From positions 1 to 64,000 of the forward strand of contig BBDR01000015.1 in NCBI GenBank assembly GCA_001312405.1: a DNA stretch of 64,000 nucleotides, given 5' to 3'. The translations under genes and the position numbers were made by a program. This DNA is from Clostridium sp. NkU-1. Its GTDB lineage: Bacteria > Bacillota_A > Clostridia > Lachnospirales > Lachnospiraceae. Under the pieces are notes generated by a model. It searched no databases, was not told the DNA's origin, and was given only the letters and a program-made list of their open reading frames with translations. The first letter of the stretch is position 1, and each line of letters starts with the position of its first letter. Shown here piece after piece: positions 10,196-20,363 of the stretch.

Positions 10196-11375
10196 TTATT
10201 TTACCGTAGTAGTCGTTAAAAATTTGAACTTGCCGTCTTCAATGGTCTTGATGAAGGCCATGTCTTTTTTGGCATCTCCATTTTCATCAAAGGAAATGCT
10301 TCCGGTAACGCCGTCAATGGATACGCCTTTTAATGCATCACAGATGGCAGCGCCGTCAGTGGAGCCTGCGGTTTCAATTGCCTTTAATGCGCTGAGGTAA
10401 GCATCATATCCCAGTGCGGATACGGCCGGGATGATTTCGTCCTGCTTATTTTCCTTTAAATAGCTCTTAAAGCCGGAGATGAAGGCTGCTGCTTCCTCAT
10501 TGGCCGGTTCTGCTTCGTCAAAGAAGGTGGAAAGGACAACGCCTTCTGCGGAATTGCCGGCGTTTTCAATGATGGTAGAGTTCTCCCAGGTATCGCCTGC
10601 AGCGATGGTAGCTGTAATTCCAAGTTCACGGGCCTGTTTGATGATAAGAGGAGCCGTGGTTATGGAAGACGGTGCAAAGATGATGTCAGGATTCTGAGCC
10701 TTGATATTTGTAAGGATCGCCTTAAAGTCGGTCTGGTTGGTCTGGAACTGTTCTTCGCTTACAACGGTACCGCCTAAGCCTGTAAACGCTGTCTTGAAGA
10801 AGGAACCAAGGCCGGAGGAATAATCATCTCCTAACTGAGTAACGATGGCAGCCGTCTTTGCCCCGTTGTCATTGGCATAATTGGCCATGACCGTACCCTG
10901 GAACGGATCCAGGAAGCATACACGGAAATAAAAATCATTTCCCTGGGTTACCTGAGGGTTGGTACAGGAGGCGCCTATGGCAGGAATTTTTGCATCTGCA
11001 AATATCTGTCCTGCGGCAATGGAAACACCGGAGCCATAGCTTCCAAGCACAACGGAGACCTTTTCGCTGACAAGCTTCTGTGCTGCGTTGACTGCTTCTG
11101 TTTTATCTGATTTGTTATCCACTTCCACCAGTTTTACCTGATACTCTTCTCCACCGATTTTAACCGTTGGATGGGTCTTGTTTGCATAGCGCATTCCCAG
11201 GACTTCCTGTAATCCGCCGCCCCCGTTTTCTCCGGTGGTGGGTTCGAACACGCCGATCTTAACGACCTTTTCACCATCGGAAGCAGAAGATGAGGAACCA
11301 GTGCTGCAACCGGCAATCAGGCTGGCAGTCATACATGCTGCAAGAGTGATTGCAAATACTTTTTTTCAATTTCAT
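10196..11375 (-). CDS. livK: Branched-chain amino-acid ABC transporter substrate-binding lipoprotein (frameshifted in signal peptide)
   Basis: Extracellular amino-acid receptor of the liv system. ATG at 11375 follows AGGAGG with 10-nt spacing. The signal peptide MKLKKVFAITLAACM is broken by one extra A (seven instead of six, near 11363). The lipobox LIAGC then gives a lipid-anchored Cys. The mature part is a type I periplasmic-binding fold with KIGVFEPTTGENGG, the conserved AVNAAQKLVSEKVSVVLG and SIAAGQIFADAKIPAIGASCTNP. ~392 aa. First gene of livKHMGF, with 119 nt to livH, so receptor mRNA may accumulate separately. Confidence 0.93.
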
Positions 11376-11446
11376 AATGATTATCCTCCTTTATATGTAT
11401 CCCATGCAAACACAACTGTCTCTGTAGCAGATACACGTTGCATTAT

Positions 11447-11475
11447 ATTATATACATAAGATTGAAAAAGTGCAA
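11447..11475 (-). promoter_or_regulatory. Promoter of the liv operon
   Basis: On the minus strand TTGCAC and TATAAT are separated by 17 nt, 72-100 nt upstream of the livK start. A sigma-A-type promoter by eye; no regulator site is recognisable. Confidence 0.7.
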
Positions 11476-11517
11476 GAAAAAAATGAAAGAAAATAATAAT
11501 ATAAAGAAAATTATTAA

Positions 11518-11563
11518 TTTAACCGAGTCAAGTAGCAAAGCGGATTGCGAATATCCGCTTGAC
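11518..11563 (+). repeat. 46-nt intergenic hairpin repeat, copy A
   Basis: Begins TTTAACCGAGTCAAGT and ends GCGAATATCCGCTTGAC. The inner stem GCGGAT/ATCCGC and the outer TCAAG/CTTGA pair into a bulged hairpin. Same length and layout as the copies at 16861 and 59974. Confidence 0.75.
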
Positions 11564-11571
11564 CCATTAAA

Positions 11572-11611
11572 CAGGGAGCCCGGACCCTTTGATAAGAGTC
11601 CGGACTCCCTG
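11572..11611 (-). terminator. Intrinsic terminator of pyrG
   Basis: Inverted repeat CAGGGAGCCCGGAC / GTCCGGACTCCCTG with one bulged base, just past the pyrG stop on the minus strand. The minus-strand tail TGTTTAA is moderately U-rich. Confidence 0.75.
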
Positions 11612-11633
11612 ATTTATCTTAAAACCTGATTGT

Positions 11634-13238
11634 TTATTGGTTTTTAATGGCCGCACCAATGAATTCCCGAAACAGCGGATGCGGTCTGTTTGGCCTTGAT
11701 TTAAACTCGGGATGAGCCTGGGTGGCCATGAACCAGGGGTGGGAAGTAATTTCCACCATTTCCACAATTCTCCCATCAGGGGAAATGCCGGAAAGCTTCA
11801 TTCCTGCATTTACCAGTTCTTCACGGTAGTCATTGTTTACCTCGTAGCGGTGCCTGTGACGCTCATGGACCAACTCTTCTCCGTATACTTTATAAGCCTT
11901 GGAGGACTTGTCCAGCACACAGGGATAGGAGCCCAGGCGCAGAGTGCCGCCGATGTCCTCGATGCCGTCCTGATCCGGCATTAAGTGGATGACCGGATGG
12001 GTGGTGTCTGTGTCAAGTTCTGAGGTATGGGCGTCTTCAAATCCAACCACATGGCGGGCAAACTCCACGATGGCCATCTGCATGCCAAGGCAGAGGCCCA
12101 GGAATGGGATGTTGTTTTCCCGGGCATAACGGATGGATGAAATCTTTCCTTCAATGCCCCGGCTGCCAAAACCGCCGGGAACTAAAATCCCGCTTACATC
12201 GCTGAACAAACTGGCTGCGTTCTCATCGGTAACAAGCTCTGAATCGATCCATTTAATATGAACCTTGGCCCGGTGGAAGACACCGCCGTGCTTTAATGCT
12301 TCCACTACGGAAATATAGGCGTCGTGAAGCTGGATGTACTTGCCTACCAGGGCGACTGTCACTTCCTTTTCCGGATGTTTCCAGTTTTCGATCATGGAAG
12401 TCCATTCCGTCAGATCAGGCTTTGGGCATGGGAGGTTTAAGCTTTCACATGCGACTTCCGCTAAATGCTCTTCCTCCATGGCAAGAGGAAGCTCATATAA
12501 TACTTCCACATCCAGGTTCTGGAGTACATGGGTTTTGGGAACGTTACAGAATTGTGCGATCTTGCTTCGGATCCCGTCATCAAGGGGCAGTTCGGAACGG
12601 CATACAATGATGTCGGGCTGGATACCCATTCCCTGTAGATCTTTTACACTGGACTGGGTCGGTTTGGTTTTCAGTTCGCCGGAAACCTTTAGATATGGAA
12701 CCAGGGTCACGTGGATGAGAATGACATTCTCGTGGCCTGCTTCGTGCTGGAATTGACGGATCGCTTCGAGGAATGGCTGGCTTTCGATGTCGCCTACCGT
12801 TCCGCCTACTTCTATGATAGCGATTTCTGTTTCAGAGGAGTTGCTGTTGCTGCAGTGAAAACGGCTTTTAATTTCGTCGGTAATGTGAGGGATAACCTGT
12901 ACGGTGCCTCCCCCGAAGTCCCCGCGCCGTTCACGGGTCAGTACGGTCCAGTAGACCTTACCGGTGGTAACGTTGGAATTCTGAGTCAGGTTTTCGTCGA
13001 TAAAACGTTCGTAGTGGCCAAGGTCAAGATCGGTTTCAGCGCCGTCCTCGGTGACGAAAACCTCACCATGCTGTACCGGATTCATGGTGCCTGGATCAAT
13101 GTTGATGTAGGGATCAAATTTCTGCATCGTGACTTTATAGCCTCTTGCCTTTAGCAGACGTCCAAGAGATGCTGCGGTAATACCTTTGCCAAGTCCGGAC
13201 ACGACTCCTCCGGTGACAAATACGTATTTCACTGACAT
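11634..13238 (-). CDS. pyrG: CTP synthase
   Basis: Converts UTP to CTP with glutamine-derived ammonia, the last step of pyrimidine nucleotide synthesis. Start at 13238 ([19 protein letters not shown]) behind AAAGGAGG; the longer ORF form to 13298 has no better start. The synthetase domain has the P-loop [13 protein letters not shown] and the Mg/CTP site [10 protein letters not shown]. The amidotransferase domain has the nucleophile Cys in LGLCLGMQ and a C-terminal His in AQAHPEF. 534 aa, no frame errors. Transcribed away from ftsH; ends at the 11572 hairpin. Confidence 0.97.
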   Translation of the reverse strand: MSVKYVFVTGGVVSGLGKGITAASLGRLLKARGYKVTMQKFDPYINIDPGTMNPVQHGEVFVTEDGAETDLDLGHYERFIDENLTQNSNVTTGKVYWTVLTRERRGDFGGGTVQVIPHITDEIKSRFHCSNSNSSETEIAIIEVGGTVGDIESQPFLEAIRQFQHEAGHENVILIHVTLVPYLKVSGELKTKPTQSSVKDLQGMGIQPDIIVCRSELPLDDGIRSKIAQFCNVPKTHVLQNLDVEVLYELPLAMEEEHLAEVACESLNLPCPKPDLTEWTSMIENWKHPEKEVTVALVGKYIQLHDAYISVVEALKHGGVFHRAKVHIKWIDSELVTDENAASLFSDVSGILVPGGFGSRGIEGKISSIRYARENNIPFLGLCLGMQMAIVEFARHVVGFEDAHTSELDTDTTHPVIHLMPDQDGIEDIGGTLRLGSYPCVLDKSSKAYKVYGEELVHERHRHRYEVNNDYREELVNAGMKLSGISPDGRIVEMVEITSHPWFMATQAHPEFKSRPNRPHPLFREFIGAAIKNQ

Positions 13239-13534
13239 AACAGTGTAACCTCCTTTTGTGATATTGTGATAGTATGTGAATAATTTTAAAAACGACATTA
13301 TACAGCTATTTTTTTGAAAAAAATCCAGAGCCTTATGAAAAAAACTTAGAATATTAAGTGTAAAATTTTACATGGAAGCTTTCCTATGATAAAAAAACTC
13401 ATTGCTGTTAAATAAAACCAGCCCGGTGTTTATAAGGATTTAATAATTCTTTTCTTGATTTATGGGGAAACTGACACTATAATGATAGAGGTATAAAATG
13501 GGTAGAGACTATCCGGATTGGAGAATTCACACAG
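13239..13534. promoter_or_regulatory. Divergent pyrG/ftsH control region
   Basis: An AT-rich stretch between the divergent pyrG and ftsH genes. The ftsH promoter is clear: TTGATT at 13455 and TATAAT at 13478 with a 17-nt spacer, on the plus strand. I see no obvious operator, and no G-run start of the kind used in pyrG attenuation in Bacillus. Confidence 0.65.
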
Positions 13535-15514
13535 ATGGATAACAAGAATCAAAATAATAATAAGATGCCGAAGAATGCCCAAGCTATCGCCATATGGGTT
13601 ATCGCGTTTCTTATTGCGGTAGCAGGGATCTCTTATCTCCACGGCGCAATTACGATGAGGGCCAATAAGGAGCTGAGCTATGATACCTTTATGAATATGG
13701 TAGATAACAAGCAGGTGGAGTCGGTTAATGTAGAAGATTCAAAGATTACGATAAAACCCAAGAAAACCTGGGAAGGATATAAACCTGGCGTTACCTATTA
13801 TACGGTAAGGATGGACAACGATTTAAATCTTGCTGAGCGGCTTCGCACTGCCGGAGTGGAAACCCTGCGGACCCGCCGTGACGGCAACTTTTTCATTCAG
13901 ACCATTGTCAGCTATCTGCTTTTGTTTGCTGCCATGGGATTCCTTTTGAATTTCATGATGCGCAGGGTCGGCGGAGGCGGACTCATGGGCGTGGGAAAGA
14001 GCAACGCCAAGGTTTATGTGCAGAAGGAAACAGGTATTACCTTTAAGGACGTGGCGGGTGAAGATGAGGCAAAGGAATCCTTAACTGAAATCGTGGATTT
14101 CCTCCATAATCCGGGAAAATATACAAAGATCGGTGCAAAGCTTCCCAAGGGAGCACTTCTTGTAGGCCCCCCCGGAACGGGAAAAACCCTGCTTGCCAAG
14201 GCGGTTGCAGGAGAGGCCCATGTTCCCTTTTATTCTCTGTCCGGTTCTGATTTTGTAGAGATGTTTGTAGGTGTGGGAGCTTCCCGTGTCCGGGATTTAT
14301 TTAAGCAGGCTCAGGAATCCGCTCCCTGTATTATTTTTATAGACGAGGTAGATGCCATCGGAAAGAGCCGTGATTCCAAATTCGGCGGAGGAAACGATGA
14401 GAGAGAGCAGACCTTAAACCAGCTGCTTTCTGAGATGGATGGTTTTGATTCCTCTAAGGGACTTTTAGTTCTGGCAGCAACCAACCGTCCTGAGATCCTG
14501 GATCCTGCTCTTCTCCGTCCGGGCCGTTTTGACCGCCGGATCATTGTGGATAAGCCGGATCTAAAAGGCCGTGTGGATATCTTAAAGGTTCATGCAAGGG
14601 ATGTGCTTCTTGACGATACCGTTGATTTAGATGCCATTGCTCTGGCAACCTCAGGAGCCGTTGGTTCTGATCTTGCCAACATGATCAATGAATCTGCTAT
14701 CCTGGCGGTGAAGAACGGCCGTCATTCGGTGTCTCAGAAGGACTTATTTGAGGCTGTGGAAGTGGTGCTTGTAGGTAAGGAGAAAAAGGACCGCGTCCTT
14801 AACAAGGAGGAGCGTCGCATTGTTTCTTATCACGAAGTGGGACACGCCCTGGTCAGCGCCCTTCAAAAGGATTCAGAGCCTGTGCAGAAAATCACCATTG
14901 TTCCAAGGACCATGGGTGCTTTGGGATATGTAATGCATGTGCCGGAAGAAGAAAAGTTCTTAAATTCCAGGAAAGAGCTTCATGCCATGCTGGTAGGCTA
15001 TCTGGCCGGCCGCGCGGCAGAGGATATTGTCTTTGACACCGTAACCACCGGTGCTGCCAATGATATTGAACAGGCTACCAAGGTGGCGCGGGCCATGATC
15101 ACCCAGTACGGCATGTCGGAGAAATTTGGCCTTATGGGGCTGGCAACCAAGGAAGACCAGTACTTAAGCGGACGTACCGTAATGAACTGTGCGGAAGCCA
15201 CTGCTTCCCAGGTAGATGAGGAAGTCATGAAAATGCTCAAGGAAGCTTATGAAGAAGCCAAGAGCCTTCTGGCGGAGAACCGGGATGTAATGGATAAGAT
15301 CGCAGAATTCCTGATTGAGAGAGAAACCATTACCGGTAAGGAATTCATGAAGATATTCAGAGAAGCAAAGGGAATTCCGGAGCCAAAGGAAGAGAGCAAG
15401 GATTCTGAAAACGGCGAAGGCGCAAAGGAAGTGGAAGACGGCCTTTCCGATTGGACAGATGAAAAGAAGGAAATGAAGGAATCCGTTTTAGACGTTGGAA
15501 ATATTAAAGATTAA
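13535..15514 (+). CDS. ftsH: ATP-dependent zinc metalloprotease FtsH
   Basis: Membrane AAA+ protease that degrades unassembled and regulatory membrane proteins. 659 aa, intact. Two membrane helices (residues ~12-34 and ~126-146) flank an extracytoplasmic domain. Walker A GPPGTGKT (near residue 209), Walker B IIFIDEVDAIG, SRH region TNRPEILDPALLRPGRFDRR, and the zinc site HEVGH (near 432), where most homologues have HEAGH. The acidic tail is rich in Glu/Lys. Single-gene unit from the 13455 promoter to the 15523 terminator. Confidence 0.97.
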   Translation: MDNKNQNNNKMPKNAQAIAIWVIAFLIAVAGISYLHGAITMRANKELSYDTFMNMVDNKQVESVNVEDSKITIKPKKTWEGYKPGVTYYTVRMDNDLNLAERLRTAGVETLRTRRDGNFFIQTIVSYLLLFAAMGFLLNFMMRRVGGGGLMGVGKSNAKVYVQKETGITFKDVAGEDEAKESLTEIVDFLHNPGKYTKIGAKLPKGALLVGPPGTGKTLLAKAVAGEAHVPFYSLSGSDFVEMFVGVGASRVRDLFKQAQESAPCIIFIDEVDAIGKSRDSKFGGGNDEREQTLNQLLSEMDGFDSSKGLLVLAATNRPEILDPALLRPGRFDRRIIVDKPDLKGRVDILKVHARDVLLDDTVDLDAIALATSGAVGSDLANMINESAILAVKNGRHSVSQKDLFEAVEVVLVGKEKKDRVLNKEERRIVSYHEVGHALVSALQKDSEPVQKITIVPRTMGALGYVMHVPEEEKFLNSRKELHAMLVGYLAGRAAEDIVFDTVTTGAANDIEQATKVARAMITQYGMSEKFGLMGLATKEDQYLSGRTVMNCAEATASQVDEEVMKMLKEAYEEAKSLLAENRDVMDKIAEFLIERETITGKEFMKIFREAKGIPEPKEESKDSENGEGAKEVEDGLSDWTDEKKEMKESVLDVGNIKD

Positions 15515-15522
15515 AGATCAGG

Positions 15523-15567
15523 AGGCAGCTGATGCATGGACAGAGCCGTGCAGCAGCTGCCTTTTTT
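15523..15567 (+). terminator. Intrinsic terminator of ftsH
   Basis: Arms AGGCAGCTG and CAGCTGCCT enclose a smaller GCATGGA/CCGTGC hairpin, and six T follow. Located 9 nt after the ftsH stop. Confidence 0.9.
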
Positions 15568-15598
15568 CATCCTTTTACGCCCGTTCTTTTGAAAGGTA

Positions 15599-15627
15599 TT
15601 GACCATAATGACAACACGTGTTATCAT
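15599..15627 (+). promoter_or_regulatory. gntR promoter with overlapping GntR-type operator
   Basis: TTGACC (15599) and TATCAT (15622) are spaced by 17 nt. The spacer and -10 contain the perfect 10-bp palindrome AACACGTGTT (15613-15622), within GACAACACGTGTTATC. The same motif recurs at the PTS promoter, so autorepression by the following GntR gene is likely. Confidence 0.65.
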
Positions 15628-15737
15628 GTCTTATAGTGGAATACCTGTTAAGCTGTGTTGTTATTTTTACAGTAATATGTTAAAATAATCCATAGTGGAT
15701 AGCAAAAACGGGTAAAGATTCAGAGCAGGAGGTTGCT

Positions 15738-16476
15738 ATGGAGGAGTTTCAGGATAATATTGCGACACCATTATATCAGCAGTTATATGATGCCATATTG
15801 ACCAAAATAAAATCAGGAGAATATCCAGTGGGGTACATGATTCCATCGGAGGCGAAGCTAAGTGAAATGTATAAGATTAGCCGCGTAACGGTGCGTAGTG
15901 GTATACAGAAACTGTGTAACGAGAACATTCTGGAAAAGAAGCATGGAAAAGGAACATTTGTCACCATGCCAGTTTATATGGATACAATATCGGAAGAAGG
16001 AAGCTTTACCAGATCTTGCTTGAAAATGGGGAAAAGGCCAAGTACAAAGATTATTTCAAAAGGGCTGACAGAGGGGGACAAGTGGGTTACCAAACATCTG
16101 GGAATTGATGAAGGGGAAAGGGTAATCTGCATAAAGCGGCTGCGCCTGGTTAACGATGTGCCGTCCATTCTGGAGGAAGATTATTTCCATGCAAACCTGG
16201 AGTTTATATTAAACGAGGATGTAGAGAATAATCTACTGATGGATGTTATAAGAAAACGAACTGGCAAAAAAAGCACATTCTTTTATTGATATTATGGATA
16301 TTAAATATGCGAATAAAGAGCAATCGGAAGTCCTTGGCTGTGTAGTGGGGATGCCGCTTCTGTGCGTTAGTCAGAGCGTGCTTGGAGACCAGGGCCAGAT
16401 TCTATACTTTAACCAGCAGTATATCAGGACAGACATTTATAAATTCACAGTGAAATCTATTAATCAGTCTGAATAA
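15738..16476 (+). CDS. GntR-family transcriptional regulator with UTRA domain (frameshifted)
   Basis: Winged-helix DNA-binding domain (residues ~8-72: PLYQQLYDAILTKIKSGEY, MIPSEAKLSEMYKISRVTVR) and a C-terminal UTRA ligand-binding domain (from ~90, with ERVICIKRLRLVNDVPS). The frame breaks near 16271, where seven A should be six. The remainder (DIMDIKYANKEQSEVLG and YFNQQYIRTDIYKF) completes a ~245-aa protein. UTRA regulators usually sense a sugar phosphate. The PTS operon 540 nt away, pointing toward this gene, and the shared operator suggest it controls that uptake system. Start ATG 15738 behind AGGAGGTTGCT. Confidence 0.9.
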
Positions 16477-16803
16477 TCGGTAAATCCCCAATAAAACATT
16501 ATGACTACCGGAGAAATCTGCTGGAATTTTATGCAATTTCAGCAGTTGCATTTTATACCCATTATCCTATAGAGGAGCTTTGAAGTGGTGATGAACGGAA
16601 GGTGTGCAAAGTAATTATAACGGTATATGCTTAATATCTTAAGGAAAGAAACGGCAGGAAGAAATATGGGAAAATAGTAAGGATATTGATAATTCTATGC
16701 CTGATGGAATTACCATGCAAGAATCTGCCAAAACCTTTCACTTGGTAAAGAGCGTAAGAAAAATAGTTCAAACAGATATAAAATAATTAAAAGAATCGTA
16801 TTT

Positions 16804-16841
16804 AAAATGCCCATAATTCTTCAGAGAAATATGGGCATTTT
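16804..16841. terminator. Bidirectional intrinsic terminator
   Basis: Arms AAAATGCCCATA and TATGGGCATTTT with a 14-nt loop, A-rich before and T-rich after. It separates the converging gntR and PTS transcripts. Confidence 0.8.
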
Positions 16842-16860
16842 CAGTGCTGCTGGTTTTTAG

Positions 16861-16906
16861 TTTAACCTCATCAAGTGGGGGCGCGGATTGCAAATATCCG
16901 CTTGAC
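16861..16906 (+). repeat. 46-nt intergenic hairpin repeat, copy B
   Basis: Begins TTTAACCTCATCAAGT and ends GCAAATATCCGCTTGAC, with inner stem GCGGAT/ATCCGC. Same length as copy A, differing mainly in the 5' arm linker. Confidence 0.75.
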
Positions 16907-17014
16907 TTAATAGCCAGTAGTTTTCTTATAATGACTGCATTGATTCTTATGTTTCTTATGTCGGATTAAGCCGATGATTTTATTCGGTGTAATCTCTATG
17001 GTGTCAGGTATAAT

Positions 17015-17839
17015 TTATCTGAAGATAAAACTAAGGGCACAGCAGATAATGATCAAAGAGATTAATATGGTAGTGGTCTTTACTTTCTTACCTAATAAGA
17101 AGTACATACCTCCAAACAGTCCAAGCTGAATCAGGCAAGGCATGATTTGATCCAGATAGTTGGTCAGGGGTTCTGCAAAATCACCACTTCCTACCATGAT
17201 TGGCAAGTCAAGCCAGATTTGGTTACAAATCATACCGCCTATTACCATAAGGCCAATGATCCCTGCATAGTGGGATATCTTCTGCATGATTCCACTGTCA
17301 GCAACCTTGGAGATGAAGCTGGATCCTATCCCATAACCGTATTTTAGACAGTAATAGCGGATAATAAAGGCTGGAATGTTAAAAATCAATAGGTACAGAA
17401 GCGGTCCCATAATATTTCCTGATTGTGCAAAGGAGATTGCTATACCTGCGGCGATAATACGCAGGGTTCCAGGAATCAGTGAATCGCCGATCCCTGCCAA
17501 AGGTCCCATTAGGGAGGTTTTAACTGCATTTATGGAATTACCATCAAATTCGGGGTTGCAGGCATTTTCTTCCTCCATAGCCGCATTGATACCCATAAGA
17601 AGGGTGGAAAGCTGTGGGGTAATGGCCATAAATTCCAGACCGCGTTTCAGGGCCTGCACGCGTTTTTCTTTATTTTCCTCGCCAGGATACAGTTTGCGGA
17701 TGACAGGTGTCATGCCATAAGAGTAGCCGAGATGCTGCTGACGTTCATAGTCCCAGGAAATATCCAGCTGGCAGGAGCGTATATAAATTTGTTTTAATTC
17801 TTTTTTGGATATTTTTTTCTTCTCAGAATTCATTGTCAT
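17015..17839 (-). CDS. PTS mannose-family transporter subunit IID
   Basis: Membrane subunit of a mannose-class phosphotransferase system, which imports and phosphorylates a sugar or amino sugar. 274 aa, intact. Typical IID features are the N-terminal ELKQIYIRSCQLDISWDYERQQHLGY (read in two parts), the conserved PLAGIGDSLIPGT loop and C-terminal hydrophobic helices. Overlaps the IIC gene by 17 nt, so it is translationally coupled. Last gene of the PTS operon. Confidence 0.93.
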   Translation of the reverse strand: MTMNSEKKKISKKELKQIYIRSCQLDISWDYERQQHLGYSYGMTPVIRKLYPGEENKEKRVQALKRGLEFMAITPQLSTLLMGINAAMEEENACNPEFDGNSINAVKTSLMGPLAGIGDSLIPGTLRIIAAGIAISFAQSGNIMGPLLYLLIFNIPAFIIRYYCLKYGYGIGSSFISKVADSGIMQKISHYAGIIGLMVIGGMICNQIWLDLPIMVGSGDFAEPLTNYLDQIMPCLIQLGLFGGMYFLLGKKVKTTTILISLIIICCALSFIFR

Positions 17840-18602
17840 CGAATGAACCTCCTTCTACAGCTGCCTTTTCTTCATGGGAATTAAAATGCAGGAATGCTAC
17901 AATACAGCACCCGATACCAGCCAGGCCGATAACTGGCATTTTTAGATAGGCAGCCAGAAGGAAGCCAAGGAAAAGGAAGCAGGACAGTTGTTTGTTCATA
18001 ATCATTCTGGCTATCATGGCAAAACCAATGGCAGGAATGATTCCTGTGGCATAGTTCAAGCCGTCATTCAGCCATGCTGGTATACTGTTTACAACCTGTT
18101 CCATTACCGGTACTCCAAGATAGAAGCCCAGCGCAACAACCAGAGATTGAGGTATGACCTGGACAATAATAGCCATATAATGCATATTGTCTACGCCATT
18201 GCAGTCACCTTTCTCTGCATAGCGGTCGGCCCGGGCACCAAGCATGGGCACTACAAACATCATTAAGAAATTGGACAGCATAGCACAGAGAGTAGAGATT
18301 GGAACAGCAAGAAGTACAGCGGAGGCTGCATCGGAACCGGAAAGTATTACGTAGGCGGTGCCAATCACTGAACCGGCAGTATAGTCAGGCGGATTGCTGG
18401 CACCAATAGGAAAGGCACCCAGCCAGATTAATTCCAGGGTGGCACCTGTGATGATACCTAATTGCATGTCCCCCAATATAAGGCCTGTCAGTGTGGACAT
18501 AATAATAGGGCGCCCGATGTTGCCACTGCCAAAGAAGCTGTTCAAATAACCGAATGCCGCGACTAAAAATAGTAAGGCGGCCTGGAAACCTAAGCTTTGC
18601 AT
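17823..18602 (-). CDS. PTS mannose-family transporter subunit IIC
   Basis: 259-aa integral membrane subunit with about eight hydrophobic segments. It has the IIC features GNIGRPIIMSTLTGLILGDMQ (early) and LELIWLGAFPIGASNPPDYTAGSVIGTA (read in two parts), the substrate-translocation region of this family. The C-terminus is charged (EEKAAVEGGSFDDNEF), as is usual. 27 nt downstream of IIB. Substrate cannot be read from sequence. Confidence 0.93.
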   Translation of the reverse strand: MQSLGFQAALLFLVAAFGYLNSFFGSGNIGRPIIMSTLTGLILGDMQLGIITGATLELIWLGAFPIGASNPPDYTAGSVIGTAYVILSGSDAASAVLLAVPISTLCAMLSNFLMMFVVPMLGARADRYAEKGDCNGVDNMHYMAIIVQVIPQSLVVALGFYLGVPVMEQVVNSIPAWLNDGLNYATGIIPAIGFAMIARMIMNKQLSCFLFLGFLLAAYLKMPVIGLAGIGCCIVAFLHFNSHEEKAAVEGGSFDDNEF

Positions 18603-18629
18603 ATTTTATTTTCCTTTCGTAAGCTTTAT

Positions 18630-19100
18630 TTAGATTAAATCCATGGCATTTAAAGGTTTTTCGTCTGGAACCATGCGTATTTCCAATTTCACATCTTTGT
18701 CATTCATTTTGCGAAGCAGGTCGCAGTCCTTATCAGATACAAAGATGGCTTTAGAAATCTGACGCTTGTCAGGGGCAGCTTTTATACCGCCGAGATTGAT
18801 AAATTTAATTTCAGGAACCTCTTCCGTTAGCCGATAGGCGTCCTCAATAGATTCCAGAAGGATGAAAAGGTTGTATTTGTCTGTTTTTCCTGCCTTAATG
18901 TTGGCAACGGAATCTTCAATGCTTTTTATTACCAATTTTACGCCGGACGGAGCGGCCATTCGGAGAGCACCCATACGCAATGTATCCTTTGCCACTTCAT
19001 CATTGGCAATGAGAATACAGTCTACGCCTAGATTTTTGGTCCATGCAAATGCTACCTGACCATGAAGCAGCCTGTGGTCCACCCTTACCATCTTAATCAT
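18630..19100 (-). CDS. PTS mannose-family transporter subunit IIB
   Basis: 156-aa cytoplasmic phosphocarrier. The phospho-accepting His lies in RVDHRLLHGQV (His 14 is the usual site). Other family features are CILIANDEVAKD and INLGGIKAAPDKRQISKAIF. Just 4 nt separate it from the upstream BtpA-like gene. Passes phosphate from IIA to the incoming sugar. Confidence 0.93.
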   Translation of the reverse strand: MIKMVRVDHRLLHGQVAFAWTKNLGVDCILIANDEVAKDTLRMGALRMAAPSGVKLVIKSIEDSVANIKAGKTDKYNLFILLESIEDAYRLTEEVPEIKFINLGGIKAAPDKRQISKAIFVSDKDCDLLRKMNDKDVKLEIRMVPDEKPLNAMDLI

Positions 19101-19104
19101 ATCA

Positions 19105-19842
19105 TTACCTCCTTATATCGTTTACCAGTTCCATCAGTTCTTTTATATGATTCCCGCAAAGCTCACCAGTATCTTTCCTTGTATCTTTAAAGTAGCTTCC
19201 TACTATCGCTCCATCGGCTACTTCAAATTGGCTGCGTATATTCTCCTTGGTCACTCCTGCTCCAACGATTAGCGGGAAATCCCCCAACGCATTTCTGAAC
19301 TGGAGGATTTTGTCCATGGAAGTTTCCTGTCCTGTAGCATCTTGTGTTACGGTCACTGCATCACAACGGCTTTTGGCAATAACCAGATCCTTTTCGGTCG
19401 AGTTTGCGGATAAAACAGGCTGATATTTGAATCGTACACCGCCCATGACAGGTACTTTACTGCGTTCACGGTACATATTTAAAAATGCTTCAACAGTAGC
19501 CTCATCCCTTGGTTTTACATGACCGACAACAGAATCAAGCTGAACAAAGCAGGCACTGTGCCTTATGGCCAATTCAAAGCCCATGGCATCCATGTTCAGG
19601 CAGTTGACTCCATATGGTATAGGCAGGTTTTGGCTGTGAGCATATTCCAGTATTCTGTCCAATTGGTAGTAGTTACCAAAATAATTTTCCAGAATAATAC
19701 CATCAATTCCATTGGTTAAATAGATATCAATTTCTTTCTGTGCCCGTTGATAAACATCATTATCATCAATCCCTTTTAGATGAATCATGCCCATAACCGG
19801 TTTGGGTTTGGCGAATAACGCCAGAAAATCATTTTTTATCAT
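19105..19842 (-). CDS. BtpA/SgcQ family TIM-barrel protein
   Basis: 245 aa, related to BtpA (photosystem I biogenesis in cyanobacteria) and to SgcQ of the E. coli sgc PTS cluster. Motifs: MGMIHLKGI, DGIILENYFGNYY, YGVNCLNMDAMG, GGVRFKYQP, DAVTVTQDATGQETS and the C-terminal VGAGVTKENI. A barrel enzyme is expected but no reaction is established for this group. Its place between IIA and IIB suggests it acts on the phosphosugar imported by this PTS, as proposed for sgcQ. Start ATG 19842 behind AAGGAGATAC. Confidence 0.85.
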   Translation of the reverse strand: MIKNDFLALFAKPKPVMGMIHLKGIDDNDVYQRAQKEIDIYLTNGIDGIILENYFGNYYQLDRILEYAHSQNLPIPYGVNCLNMDAMGFELAIRHSACFVQLDSVVGHVKPRDEATVEAFLNMYRERSKVPVMGGVRFKYQPVLSANSTEKDLVIAKSRCDAVTVTQDATGQETSMDKILQFRNALGDFPLIVGAGVTKENIRSQFEVADGAIVGSYFKDTRKDTGELCGNHIKELMELVNDIRR

Positions 19843-19872
19843 TATAAAGTATCTCCTTTATATTAAATTATT

Positions 19873-20286
19873 TTAAAAATCATCTTCTGTTTCTGCCGCA
19901 TCAGATGCTACTTGCCGTAAGCCTTCTCTGGAGAGCAATAACAACTGTTCAATGTCTTCTTGTCTCAAAGGATCGGGGTAGGACACCATATACTCAATAA
20001 TAAGGTTCAGGTTCATACCTGCAAATAGAATTACATTGGGGTTTACAGTCAAGGGATACATTGAGGTACACACACTTGCACCATATACATCGGTAAAGAT
20101 AACATACTCATCCTGCAGATTGTTTTGAATTTCCTCAGATATCTGTTTGGCAAAGTCCATAGCACTCTGACCAGGATACAGGCTGTAGGTGACGATGGGG
20201 TCGGCCATAGATCCTAATATCATCTGAAGAGAACTTTTCATCCCTTTGGATAAATCTCCATGAGACGCAATAATAATTTTTTTCAT
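19873..20286 (-). CDS. PTS mannose-family subunit IIA
   Basis: Cytoplasmic phosphocarrier of ~137 aa. The phospho-His is in IIIASHGDLSKGM (His 8), and VIFTDVYGASVCTS and VILFAGMNLNLIIEYM are typical of EIIA-Man. ATG at 20286 follows AAGGAGACCAG; the upstream in-frame start at 20322 has no site. First gene of the IIA-BtpA-IIB-IIC-IID operon, 78 nt downstream of a strong promoter. Confidence 0.9.
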   Translation of the reverse strand: MKKIIIASHGDLSKGMKSSLQMILGSMADPIVTYSLYPGQSAMDFAKQISEEIQNNLQDEYVIFTDVYGASVCTSMYPLTVNPNVILFAGMNLNLIIEYMVSYPDPLRQEDIEQLLLLSREGLRQVASDAAETEDDF

Positions 20287-20363
20287 AGCTGGTCTCCTTA
20301 AAATAGATGTTTCTGTTAACACGAAAGCTGTCTGCTGTTTAAATCAAAACTAGCACATAACTC

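Larger units (their letters stand above)
16477..17014. other. Intergenic region between gntR and the PTS operon
   Basis: No gene supported. It holds a hairpin terminator (16804) and repeat copy B (16861). A short open stretch at 16698-16787 resembles coding DNA only weakly and may be a decayed remnant. Confidence 0.5.

Noticed and set aside
11518..16906. CRISPR array
   Set aside because: The 46-nt repeats lie kilobases apart with no spacers and in both orientations; no cas genes.
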